Source of the DNA: Gemmatimonadaceae bacterium | Lineage (GTDB): Bacteria; Latescibacterota; UBA2968; UBA8231 | Length of the DNA stretch: 64,000 bases | Assembly: GCA_002726335.1 (NCBI GenBank) | Contig: PBSR01000133.1 | Span: 8,140-72,139, forward strand | Reading direction: 5' to 3' | Part shown: one piece after another, positions 53,381 through 61,996 of the stretch | How the letters are laid out: each line of letters opens with the position of its first letter | Position numbering within the stretch: position 1 is the stretch's first letter | Made by a program: the position numbers and the translations under genes | Notes under the pieces: generated by a model | The model's input: only the letters and a program-made list of their open reading frames with translations | Told to the model about the DNA's origin: nothing | The model's database searches: none

Positions 53381-53571
53381 AACAACATGTAAGGGCGCGT
53401 AGGGTGCCGTCGTCTGCGCTGGGCATGTGGTGAAATTTGGTATTTGGTCAACTTTTTTCCCCGATGGGCCACCAGAATTTCTTACATTGATGCCCCGTCG
53501 AGCCACGGATGCTGTTGGAAACACCGGCCGACGTAGCACCCCACGTCCACCTATACTACGGGATTGTCGAT

Positions 53572-53820
53572 ATGCGCACGGATCAGGACGCAGCACAGGT
53601 CGAACGCGTCTCTTTGGCCTACCGAAGGTTGGCTAACGCTATGATTCTCAGCACGTTACGGGAGATCTCGAAGACTGAAGAAGTAGAGGTAGAAGCGCCA
53701 GAAGTCGATTTTGTAGAGAGTCCCCGCATCGACAAGTGGTGCGAACTGGCCGGTCTGGAACCTGAGGTCGTGCGCCGTGCGGCACGCCGTCTGATCGGTG
53801 TCAGGGTCGTCATCGCCTGA
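53572..53820 (+). CDS. small hypothetical protein
   Basis: An 82-aa protein from ATG 53572 (an alternative ATG at 53509 would add 21 residues; neither has a good ribosome site). It has an N-terminal helix (VERVSLAYRRLANAMILSTL), an acidic middle and a C-terminal part IDKWCELAGLEPEVVRRAARRL that looks like a small helical, possibly DNA-binding, module. No family is recognised. The 190 bp upstream is A+T-rich around 53430-53490 compared with the surroundings, which may mark its promoter. Confidence 0.55.
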   Translation: MRTDQDAAQVERVSLAYRRLANAMILSTLREISKTEEVEVEAPEVDFVESPRIDKWCELAGLEPEVVRRAARRLIGVRVVIA

Positions 53821-53847
53821 CTGACGACACACTCGAAAAGCGACAAA

Positions 53848-53880
53848 AGAGGCCCCGGAGGTATAACTTCCGGGGCCTCT
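53848..53880 (-). terminator. bidirectional terminator between the small gene and the LysM amidase gene
   Basis: Perfect 12-base stem AGAGGCCCCGGA / TCCGGGGCCTCT with a 9-base loop. On the minus strand TTTGTCGCTTTT follows, fitting termination of the amidase gene. Confidence 0.8.
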
Positions 53881-53905
53881 CGCTGTTCTGCTGCTGCAGG
53901 TGGGT

Positions 53906-56014
53906 CTACCTGCCGGCCACTCGCTTGCCCCGGGCGTAGTCCAGCACCCCTTTGACGATCTTCTCGGCATCGCGATGCCGCAGCTGCTCGAAACGCAGAG
54001 CCCAGGCGTTATCGACGTAAGCCAGATTGCGCACTTCCACGAGCACTTTCACGCCGGCCGGGTTGTGACGCAGAACGGCCAGCGACTGGCCCCGTGTGCG
54101 GGTGCCGGCGCCGAGTGCCGGCATCAGAGCCCGGGCAAAGGCGCGCGAGGCCGAGTCACGGCTGTTCCGGCTTTCATAGTAGAGGACGACCGCTCCCTCG
54201 GGGGCGCGGGCGTCGATGTCGGCGTGAAAGGAGAGAAAGATCGTGCGCTTCTTTGGGGAGCCGTGAAGGGCCTCCTCGGCAATCCGGACCCGCTCGGCCA
54301 GGCCGCGAGAGGTGCCCATGGGCCAGTCGCTGGGCCGGTTGCGGCGGTTGTAGGTGTAGCTGTTGAAGACCTCGTTCATCTCGTGCACGAAGGTCTGGGC
54401 CGGTGGCGCCGTATGTCGGATGAGGTGGTTCGGGCTGAGAAGGGTGATATCGACACGGGCGCCGTGTAGCCGCAACAGGACGTAGGACCGCAGGGTGATG
54501 TCGTACACGTACTCGTCTTCGACGACGTAAAGTTTCCTCCCCGCCCCGTCCACGGTGGGCACGATCGCCCCGGGGTCGATGCCGCCGTGCCCGGGGTCGA
54601 GCACGATATGCCACCCCGCCAGGTCGTCGCTCAGCCGGCCCAGGCCCTGTACTTTGCGCTCAAAGGACTTCCACACCTTCAGCGCCTGGCGGTACGTCTT
54701 CAATGGTGATCGCGGATGGATCTCCGAATAATCGGAGCCCTTCTGTCTGTCGGCCTTCGGTCTCTGCCCGAAGTAGGGGCCGTTGTCAGCCGTGAAGACG
54801 GGCAGGCCATCGACCCGGGCAAAGAGGTCGTTCCACGGGATCTGGGATAACTCCAGCCTCCGGGCATGGCCGAGCAGGGGGCGCACCCTGAGTACCTGCC
54901 CCGGGTGAATGACGGTACCCCGCATGTCGTTCAGTTTCTGCAGCTCGGCAACACTCATCTGATGCAGCTGTGCGATCTCGGACAGGTTGTCACCGGACGC
55001 GACGGTGTACGATGCCAGACGGTGTGACGAATCAGTACTCAGGTGCAGTTGTTGACCGGGGTAGATCCGGCTGCCGCTCAAGCCGTTGAGTTTCTTGAGG
55101 TCGGCTACGGCCATGCCATAGGCCCGGGCAATCTCCCACAGGGCATCCCCACTCTCGACAACATGAATCGTCGAAGGTGTTGAGCGCAGATGCAGTCTCT
55201 GCCCCGGGCGAATGAGGTCACCGTCGATGCCGTTGAGTCGTCTCAGCTCTTCCAGGTCGATCCGGCGCAGGACGGCAATCTCCGAAAGGGTCTGGCCTCG
55301 CTGGACGACATGAGTCCCTTCCTCCGTGTGGGTCGGACGGAGACGCAGCTTCTGACCCGGGTGAATCCGATCACCCGTCAGGTCGTTGAGCCGGCGCAAC
55401 AACACCAGCCCCACGTCGAAGCGTTGGCCGATCAGGGACAGGTTGTCACCGGGTCGGACCGTATAGCTCTGTGGCTCGTCGTCATCACTCTGTGGTTTCG
55501 AGGCGACACGCAGAGTCTGTCCCACCCTGATGCCGTCACCACGCAATCTGTTGAGACGGCGCAGCTGAGCCACCGTCGTCCGGTGGGCCACGGCGATCTC
55601 GGACAAGGTGTCGCCGCGTCTCACGACGACGGTTCCCGTATTGGCGGATCGAATCGTCGGTTGGGCAGGGCGCAGCCGGAGCGTCTGGCCAACGTGAATG
55701 CGATCCCTCCGCAGTCGATTGAGACGACGCAACTCAGCGACGGAGACACCGGTGCGCAGTGCGATAGCGGACAGGGTGTCGCCGGCACGAACCACGAGGG
55801 TGTCACCGTGTCGCGTGATGGTCAGCGCCTGACCGATGGTGATGCGGTCGGAAGCCAGCCCATTCCACCGCTTCAGGTCACTTACGGAGACGCCATAACG
55901 CCCGGCGATACGTGACAGGTTTTCGGCGGCCCGTACGGTGTGGGTGCCGGCGACAGCGACTTCACCCCACGGCAACAGGGCCAGGCAAAGTGGGACGAGC
56001 AGAGGTCGCCACAC
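53906..56014 (-). CDS. N-acetylmuramoyl-L-alanine amidase with seven LysM domains
   Basis: Exported cell-wall hydrolase of about 702 aa. The GTG at 56014 is chosen because it begins the signal peptide VWRPLLVPLCLALLPWGEV and lies downstream of a good promoter; earlier codons are antisense to the divergent lipoprotein gene. Seven LysM repeats of about 45 residues follow (each with a GDxLSxIA-like and a RIxxGQxLxL segment), which bind glycan strands. The C-terminal amidase_3 domain has its zinc ligands in VLDPGHGG, VEDEY and SFHADID and the catalytic Glu in VLVEVRN. It cuts the amide between muramic acid and the stem peptide, as AmiABC do in cell separation. Seven LysM copies is high for this class. 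Confidence 0.92.
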   Translation of the reverse strand: MWRPLLVPLCLALLPWGEVAVAGTHTVRAAENLSRIAGRYGVSVSDLKRWNGLASDRITIGQALTITRHGDTLVVRAGDTLSAIALRTGVSVAELRRLNRLRRDRIHVGQTLRLRPAQPTIRSANTGTVVVRRGDTLSEIAVAHRTTVAQLRRLNRLRGDGIRVGQTLRVASKPQSDDDEPQSYTVRPGDNLSLIGQRFDVGLVLLRRLNDLTGDRIHPGQKLRLRPTHTEEGTHVVQRGQTLSEIAVLRRIDLEELRRLNGIDGDLIRPGQRLHLRSTPSTIHVVESGDALWEIARAYGMAVADLKKLNGLSGSRIYPGQQLHLSTDSSHRLASYTVASGDNLSEIAQLHQMSVAELQKLNDMRGTVIHPGQVLRVRPLLGHARRLELSQIPWNDLFARVDGLPVFTADNGPYFGQRPKADRQKGSDYSEIHPRSPLKTYRQALKVWKSFERKVQGLGRLSDDLAGWHIVLDPGHGGIDPGAIVPTVDGAGRKLYVVEDEYVYDITLRSYVLLRLHGARVDITLLSPNHLIRHTAPPAQTFVHEMNEVFNSYTYNRRNRPSDWPMGTSRGLAERVRIAEEALHGSPKKRTIFLSFHADIDARAPEGAVVLYYESRNSRDSASRAFARALMPALGAGTRTRGQSLAVLRHNPAGVKVLVEVRNLAYVDNAWALRFEQLRHRDAEKIVKGVLDYARGKRVAGR

Positions 56015-56135
56015 ACGATGGTTGGGCAGGATGCGTGAAGCGCATCTGTCTGAATGGTGCAGCAGCGAAGCCCGCAGACGGACAGGGGAGCGGGTGGCAG
56101 GAACACGGCGCTGAAACGGGGACCCGGGGGGAGTC

Positions 56136-56165
56136 CTGTCAAACAGCGGTAACGCCAAGTATAAC
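56136..56165 (+). promoter_or_regulatory. putative promoter of the lipoprotein-MBL operon
   Basis: CTGTCA (56136-56141), an 18-base spacer and TATAAC (56160-56165). Its -10 overlaps the -10 of the divergent amidase promoter, so polymerase can occupy only one of the two at a time. Confidence 0.45.
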
Positions 56166-56186
56166 ACAGACTTGGAGCATCGGCAA
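56158..56186 (-). promoter_or_regulatory. putative promoter of the LysM amidase gene
   Basis: On the minus strand TTGCCG (56186-56181), a 17-base spacer and TATACT (56163-56158). It supports a translation start well downstream, such as the GTG at 56014. Confidence 0.5.
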
Positions 56187-56198
56187 CGACGACATATC

Positions 56199-56621
56199 AT
56201 GGAGGCCATGGGCGGCGGAATATCAAAGGCACGGGCTGCCGGAATCGTCTGGACGCTGGTGGCGCTCGCCGGCTGCGGCGGGCAGGACAGCCCTGCGGCT
56301 GCGGGAGAACCCGAACCCGGGTTCGTATCGGTGGACAACCGGACGCCATGGGATCTGGAAGTCGCCTGGCTCGGGGTAGATGACCCGGGCGCCGTCCTGA
56401 TCCATCGTGTGGTGGTGGCGGCCGGGCAGGTGCAGACACTGACTCGAGAACCGTTGCCAGCTGGGACCCAGGTGCGCCTGGATCTGGTGCTGCGAGTGCC
56501 CGTCGAGAGTGGACCCAGGGTGCGGCGGAAGGCGGACGTGTTCGTCGACGGCGATCAGGCCGTCATCGTGCAGGCACCACCCGCCGACCCCTTCGCCGTA
56601 GAGATCATCGGCGGCGTATGA
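56199..56621 (+). CDS. small putative lipoprotein
   Basis: A protein of about 140 aa with a lipoprotein signal: GIVWTLVALAGC with the LAGC lipobox, lipidated Cys near residue 26. The mature part is short and beta-rich (FVSVDNRTPWDLEVAW, PAGTQVRLDLVLRVP), probably one small beta-sandwich in the envelope. The start may be ATG 56199 or 56208; GGAGG lies between them, too close to serve the second well. The stop overlaps the ATG of the MBL gene by four bases. No family is recognised. Confidence 0.7.
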   Translation: MEAMGGGISKARAAGIVWTLVALAGCGGQDSPAAAGEPEPGFVSVDNRTPWDLEVAWLGVDDPGAVLIHRVVVAAGQVQTLTREPLPAGTQVRLDLVLRVPVESGPRVRRKADVFVDGDQAVIVQAPPADPFAVEIIGGV

Positions 56622-58453
56622 GACGCATCAGCGAACGGCTCGTCACACACCTCGATGGTGCGGAAGGCGTTCAGGTCGGGATCCTGCAACACAAGAACTA
56701 CGCCCTCCTCATCGACTATGGCGACGGCACCGTGGGGGAGACGCTGCGTGAACTCGGCGTGGACGAGATCGATCGTGTGCTCTTCACCCACCATCACCGT
56801 GACCAGGCCAGCGGTCTGCTGAGCGGCCATCTCGAAGGCCTGCGGATCGGTGTTCCGGCCACCGAACGAGCTCTGTTCGATGCCACCGAAGCCTTCTGGA
56901 ATGATGAGAGCCATCGCTGGCATCTCTATGACGACCATCCGCAGCCATGGACGCTGGCCGAATCCGTTTCCGTGACAGACTCGATGGAAGACGGCGATTG
57001 CTTCGAGTGGCACGGGGCGAAGGTCAGCGTTCTTTCCACACCCGGGCATACGGATGGCAGCGTTTCCTATGTGGTCGATGTGGACGGAAGGCGGGTCGTG
57101 TTCTGCGGCGATGTGATACACTCCCCGGGGTGTGTGTGGGACGTGTACAGCCTGCAGAAGGGGAACGAGCGGTTCACTGACTATCACGGGTTCTTCGGTG
57201 CCAGGGAGGCGCTTCTCGCCAGCCTCGACCGGATTCTGGCGGCCAATCCGGACACTCTCATTCCATCTCATGGCGAGGTGATGGAGAATCCCGCCGAAGC
57301 CATCAACCTGCTGCAGGATCGCCTCGCCGCCTGCTACGACAACTACGTCTCGATCTCGGCGCTGCGTTACTACTTCCCCGATGAATTCAAGGCGTACGAA
57401 GGACGCCCGGGGCACATGCCGCATCAGGCGCATCTCCCCGTGCCGGACTTCCTGCGCCACTTCGGCACGACGTGGGTCATCCTGTCGGAAAACCGGCAGG
57501 CCTTCGTCATGGACTGCGGCGCGTCGAAGGTCGTAGAGAAGCTGGACGAGCTGTGCCACAGCGGCGAAGTCACCGAAGTGAGCGGCTTCTGGGTGACCCA
57601 CTATCACGACGACCATGTGGACGCGATCGACGAGTTTCAGCAGCGATACCCCTGCGCCACATGGGCGGATGCCACCGTTGCCGACGTGGTGGAGCGACCG
57701 GTTGCGTGGCGTATACCCTGCATCTCTCCCGTCGTTGCGCGGATTGACAACAGAACGACCGACGGCGATTCGTGGAGGTGGAATGAGTTCACCATGACGG
57801 CCTGTCATTTTCCCGGCCAGACCTACTACCACGGTGGACTGCTGGTGGAAGGACACGGCGTCCGGCTGTTCTTCACGGGGGATTCGTTTACGCCCAGCGG
57901 CATCGACGACTACTGCGCGATGAATCGGAACCTGCTCGGGCGGCATGCCGGCTACCACCGCTGTCTGCAGATCCTCTCCGAGATGCAACCGACGCATCTG
58001 TTCAACTGTCACGTGGATCCCGCGTGGTGTTTCACGGCGCAGGACATCGCCTTCATGCAGGAAACGCTGGACGAGCGTGAGCGGTTGTTCGGGGAACTCA
58101 TCGCGTGGGAACATCCCAACTACGGCCTGGACGCTCACTGGGTGCGGTGCGACCCCTATGAACAGTGCGCAAAGCCGGGGGACATAATAACCTTGAGGGT
58201 TGTTGTCACGAATCACTCCGATGAGACCAGGCAGCTTGTCTGCCGGCCGGTTCTGCCGCGACGATGGCATCAGGAGGCGTCGCCCGCGACCATCGATATC
58301 ACGGCGCGACGGGAAGGGCCGGCGGTCTTCCGGTTCAGGATCCCTTCCGACGCGACACCCGAGCGAATCGTGATACCTGTCGATGTCGTCTATCAGAACC
58401 GCTCACTGGGTCAGTTCCGGGAAGCCGTCGTCGACTGCTCCGAGGCGCGGTGA
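56618..58453 (+). CDS. double-domain metallo-beta-lactamase-fold hydrolase
   Basis: A 611-aa protein with two MBL-fold halves. The N-terminal half has THHHRDQASG, giving His58-x-His60-x-Asp62 but Gln63 where the family has His, plus STPGHTDG, FCGDVIH and IPSHGE. The C-terminal half (from about residue 290) has an intact THYHDDHVD (His328, His330, Asp332, His333), then HFPGQTYYHGG, FFTGDSFTPSG and FNCHVDPAW. A C-terminal beta-rich tail of about 90 residues ends the protein. There is no signal peptide. It is coupled to the lipoprotein gene. The reaction is unknown; many MBL proteins hydrolyse esters, lactones or phosphodiesters. Confidence 0.85.
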   Translation: MRRISERLVTHLDGAEGVQVGILQHKNYALLIDYGDGTVGETLRELGVDEIDRVLFTHHHRDQASGLLSGHLEGLRIGVPATERALFDATEAFWNDESHRWHLYDDHPQPWTLAESVSVTDSMEDGDCFEWHGAKVSVLSTPGHTDGSVSYVVDVDGRRVVFCGDVIHSPGCVWDVYSLQKGNERFTDYHGFFGAREALLASLDRILAANPDTLIPSHGEVMENPAEAINLLQDRLAACYDNYVSISALRYYFPDEFKAYEGRPGHMPHQAHLPVPDFLRHFGTTWVILSENRQAFVMDCGASKVVEKLDELCHSGEVTEVSGFWVTHYHDDHVDAIDEFQQRYPCATWADATVADVVERPVAWRIPCISPVVARIDNRTTDGDSWRWNEFTMTACHFPGQTYYHGGLLVEGHGVRLFFTGDSFTPSGIDDYCAMNRNLLGRHAGYHRCLQILSEMQPTHLFNCHVDPAWCFTAQDIAFMQETLDERERLFGELIAWEHPNYGLDAHWVRCDPYEQCAKPGDIITLRVVVTNHSDETRQLVCRPVLPRRWHQEASPATIDITARREGPAVFRFRIPSDATPERIVIPVDVVYQNRSLGQFREAVVDCSEAR

Positions 58454-58500
58454 GGGGTGTCACGCAAGTTGCTGCTGGTGCGCTGACGCAGGCCACGCCG

Positions 58501-59550
58501 TCAGCCGCCGTATTTCAACCCCGCATCCCGCAAGGCCACGATGTTCGCCACCGGGATGCCGTCGTGCAGCGAGTGATCGGAGGCCAGCACGAAGCCGCCA
58601 CCGGGGGCGGCGGTCTCGATGGCCTCCTTCGCCTCCTGTTCGACATCCGCGGGTGAACCATATGGCAGCGTCCGCGAGGAGTCGACATTGCCGATGAGGC
58701 AGAAGCGATCACCGTACCGCTCTTTGACCGTTCTCAGATCCATGCCGGCGGTCCGTTGCAGCGGATGAATCGATGCGATCTTCGTCTGCGCCAGGTCGTC
58801 GAGGTACTGCGTGATACAGCCACAGGAGTGCAGCAGCACGGGGACACCGAGTCCATCGATGTACTCGGCCAGCTCGGCTATGTAGGGCAGCACAAGCTGC
58901 CGGAAGTGCTCGTTGCTCATGAAACCGCTGTGACTGTCGCCCAGGTCATCCGACAGCCACATGCCGACACAGCCGGCCTCCACGCTGCGCCGCGCGGCCT
59001 CCTTGTTGTACTCATTGGCAATCCGGCAGCACTCGGTGATGAGCGACGGATCGTCGTACAGGGCAAAGCAGATGCTCTCGTATCCCATCAGCATCCAGGT
59101 GGCGGTGAGGGGTCCCAACACGCCGCCCAGCAACGCGATGTCGTCGTGCTCCATCGCCACGGCCTCACGAATCTGCACGTCCCGTCCTGGAAGCGTCGGA
59201 TCGGGTGGCACATAGGCGTCGAGGTCGCTCCGTGACTTGATCGGATAGTCGATCGGCGCGTCGATGGGCCAGGACTCCTCGCCCTGCTGATAGGTGGTGC
59301 CCCATTCATCGATATACTTCTTCTCGTCGAGCTGCGTCGGCTGGAAACCACTGAACCCGCCGAAGGGCAGCCAGACGCCGTCGTGCTCCAGCGAAAGGGC
59401 ACATTCCACCGCGTCCCTGCCGTTGTAGCCGTCAGGCCGACGCCCGATGAGTGTCTCGTACATCGGCTTCTGAAACAGGAAGTCGAACATGGGCACGCGG
59501 TCCACAGGCTCGCGTCGCAACGCCGCCAGGAATCGCTCCTTGCGTTTCAT
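58501..59550 (-). CDS. uroporphyrinogen decarboxylase-like (URO-D) family protein, 1
   Basis: A 349-aa TIM-barrel protein of the URO-D/MtaA superfamily. It begins with MKRKERFLAALRREPVDRVP, the usual start, at ATG 59550 preceded by GGAGAG. The HSCGC segment near residue 235 resembles the zinc-binding His-x-Cys of corrinoid methyltransferases such as MtaA and CmuA. The Arg residues typical of true HemE are not evident at the start of the barrel, so heme synthesis is unlikely. Members in this type of organism are often next to carbohydrate genes. The C-terminus is FVLASDHSLHDGIP. It is downstream of the broken glycoside-hydrolase gene on the same strand. Confidence 0.88.
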   Translation of the reverse strand: MKRKERFLAALRREPVDRVPMFDFLFQKPMYETLIGRRPDGYNGRDAVECALSLEHDGVWLPFGGFSGFQPTQLDEKKYIDEWGTTYQQGEESWPIDAPIDYPIKSRSDLDAYVPPDPTLPGRDVQIREAVAMEHDDIALLGGVLGPLTATWMLMGYESICFALYDDPSLITECCRIANEYNKEAARRSVEAGCVGMWLSDDLGDSHSGFMSNEHFRQLVLPYIAELAEYIDGLGVPVLLHSCGCITQYLDDLAQTKIASIHPLQRTAGMDLRTVKERYGDRFCLIGNVDSSRTLPYGSPADVEQEAKEAIETAAPGGGFVLASDHSLHDGIPVANIVALRDAGLKYGG

Positions 59551-59596
59551 GATCTCTCCTTCGTCCCGTCTGTTGCGGCCGGTCGGCGCCGGCGTT

Positions 59597-61621
59597 CTAC
59601 TGCCTTGGCAAGACATCATGCACGTAGCGCAAGATGGCGTCGAATATCTGCTCCCTGTGGGGATGCTGCAGCAGGGCGGAGGCCACGTAGATGATGCGCC
59701 CGTCGCCCAACGTTCCACCCGGCTGTACGCTGGCGATAGCATCGCCGCCGACCTGACCGTCGGCCCGGGAGACGCTGGCCAGCGTCTCGTAGCTGCCGGC
59801 ATCCGGATACAGATCGGCGCGCATCAGGCGCGATCCCTGAGCACGCGTCACCTTCCATTCGCCCAGATCCGTCGTGAGCTTCTTCGAGAACGATATCGTG
59901 CTGTTCCTGGGCACGTCTGTCATCTCGAGGCGGAACCCGAACCGCGCTGCCTGCTCGCCCCGATCGGGATAGTACATGGGATAGGCGCCGCCGGCCATCA
60001 CCAGCAGCACGCCGCCACGGCGGAGGAACCCCTCCAGGTAGGTGGCGATCTCTGCCGCCGGCGTATCACCTTCATTGAAGCCTTCGCCCCCGGCACCAAC
60101 AACCATCATCGGTGGATCTTCACCCCGATTCAGCAGCGCTCCCCAGTCCGCCGGCTGGATATCAAGAACCTTGCCGTTGTAGAGATCACGAATCCATTCG
60201 CTGTAGGGTTCGGCGTGAATGGGAACGGGAATTCCCGCGAACCAGCTCTGCCAGCGGCTCACGCTCTCAGGTGAGAACCGGCTTTGTTCCCTGTAGAACT
60301 CCAGCTGTGACAGGGGACGATAGGTCTGCAGCGCGGGATCGGGGGTACTCTCCGGAAAGGTTACCGCCTCGCCTCGCAGCAGTCTTCCTCCCAGACCTGC
60401 CAGCCGCAGGTAGTGGTCGCTGGGCAAACCTTCGTAGGTGGCAAAACGGCCTACAGGTGGCTGGTTGGTGCACTTGAAGATGGCCGTCCCCTCGTCCACC
60501 TCATCGAACATCGCCACGTATGCCATGTTCATGCCGTATTCCTCAATCGCCTCCAGCTGGCTCTAGAAGAAGCGCCCGCCCTGCCGGGGAATCTGGTCCA
60601 GGGGGGCACTCCCCTGCCTCAGATTTGTCCAGGAGAACCCGGGAAACGCCACAGCGTAGTAGTCGAGGTCATGCCGTCGACTCAACTCCAGGTCTCCAGG
60701 CCAGTACTGGCGAAAATGCTCACCCGCCGACTCCGGGGAGTTGTAGCGTCCCACATTCCAGGGACTGATGATCGTCGCATGCTCCTGCAGCAGGGTCATC
60801 CGCTCGTCGGCCCACGTCGCCCAGTCGTTGGGCACGCCCAGCATGATGGTGCAACCCCCATTCTCCGGTTTCTTGAAAAACTCAAGCAACTCCCGGGCAG
60901 CCTCCGGGTCGAAGGCGCGATGCCCGAAGCCGTATCCCCAGAGCGACACCACGGGTGCGCCGCGATGGTGCAGGTAGGCGGGGGTCTCCATCAGCTTCAT
61001 TTCCTCGACGAGACGAGTCCAGTCCGCCTTGATCGCCGCCACGGATGAGTGGTCGAAGGCCACGTCGTACATCACCGCGAAGACTCGGCCGTGTCGATTT
61101 GCCCCCTCGCGGACGAGGTTGAGCACGGCGCAGGCCCGCTGGTAGTTCCAGTTGCTCTGATCTGAGATGTAGGCACCAAAGCGTTGCACAAACCCACCGT
61201 CGATGCCGTATTCCGCCATCCATTGGAAGTGCCGGTCGACGGTCTGGCGTACCGCCGAGCTGAAGACGCGGGCGGGGGTACCATCAGGATAGCGGAAGTT
61301 CGTCACAAAGGTCTCGCCCCTGTCGAATTCGCTCAGGTCCGGCCAGAGGTCGACGGTAGCCCGGGGAGGTGTCCTGTCGACACCGCCCCAGTGCACGAAT
61401 CCAGAATCGTACCCATCCCCTTCGGCCAGAAACCATCCCTGGTATCCGGCCATGACCTTGTTGTACAGGCTCGAGTTGTCCACGCCCTTCGCTAGGGGAC
61501 CAGCGTAGGGTGAGAGGGATTCACCGAGGGGCATGGCCCGATGCTCTTGCCGGGCGTGGACACATTCGGCACCAAGTTGGGTCAGGATGGCAATGGCAGC
61601 TGTGAGCAGAGGGAGACTCAT
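59597..61621 (-). pseudogene. GH71/99-like glycoside hydrolase with C-terminal domain, interrupted by an in-frame TAG
   Basis: A single frame of about 674 codons from ATG 61621 (signal peptide MSLPLLTAAIAILTQLG; AAGGA upstream) is interrupted by TAG at 60563-60565. Before the stop is a GH71/99-like TIM barrel (352 aa: NKVMAGYQGWFLAEGD, ISPWNVGRY, AVAFPGFSWTN, ending RQGGRFF). After it the same frame continues SQLEAIEEYGMNMAYVAMFD, DEVDEGTAIFK and GLPSDHYLRL, which belong to the same barrel. About 200 residues of a second, glutamine-amidotransferase-like Rossmann domain (PMMVVGAGGEGFNEGD) follow. From memory of related proteins, RFF is followed by Trp, so TGG to TAG is likely. The stop removes the end of the barrel, so a functional enzyme from the first part alone is doubtful. 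An ATG at 60532 could restart translation (311 aa). Confidence 0.82.
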
Positions 61622-61754
61622 TTCCGTTCCTTGGTTGGGAAGTATTGCCTGAGGGCCCTTGTGTCACGATAATGGGCACTTGAAGATTCTACACACGCCT
61701 CGTTATCGGGGTATCCGTTCATTCACGCAATTGGTTTTCAGGAGGAGCTGTCCG

Positions 61755-61961
61755 ATGGATTTCGTTGCCTGCAATGGAGATTGTACTGAAGAAGGAACTC
61801 ACTGTGAAGGTTGTGGTCGCAGCCATGAAGAGATCGCCGAGTTGAAGACACACGTGGGGGGGCTGGTCGCGTTCGCTCAGAAGATGAAGTACGGAAACTC
61901 CGACGTCTTCGTCGACAGTGTAGCCAACACGATCAAGCACAAGCTGGAAGACGCCAACTAG
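61755..61961 (+). CDS. DUF1289-like Cys-rich small protein
   Basis: A 68-aa protein starting at ATG 61755 with GGAGGA eight to nine bases upstream. The N-terminus has four Cys in CNGDC and CEGCGRSHEEI, similar to DUF1289 proteins, which may bind a metal. The C-terminal half is helical and lacks the Trp usual in that family. The function is unknown. A URO-D-like gene follows after 35 bp. Confidence 0.7.
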   Translation: MDFVACNGDCTEEGTHCEGCGRSHEEIAELKTHVGGLVAFAQKMKYGNSDVFVDSVANTIKHKLEDAN

Positions 61962-61996
61962 GCCCGCTCCGCAAACGGCCGTTCAGGAGAGGCGAG

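Noticed and set aside
56015..56338. N-terminal extension of the LysM amidase frame
   Set aside because: It runs through the divergent promoters and antisense to the lipoprotein gene; the signal peptide starts at 56014.
56555..58270. Minus-strand open frame of 571 codons inside the MBL gene
   Set aside because: Antisense to two MBL domains with visible metal motifs; no independent homology.
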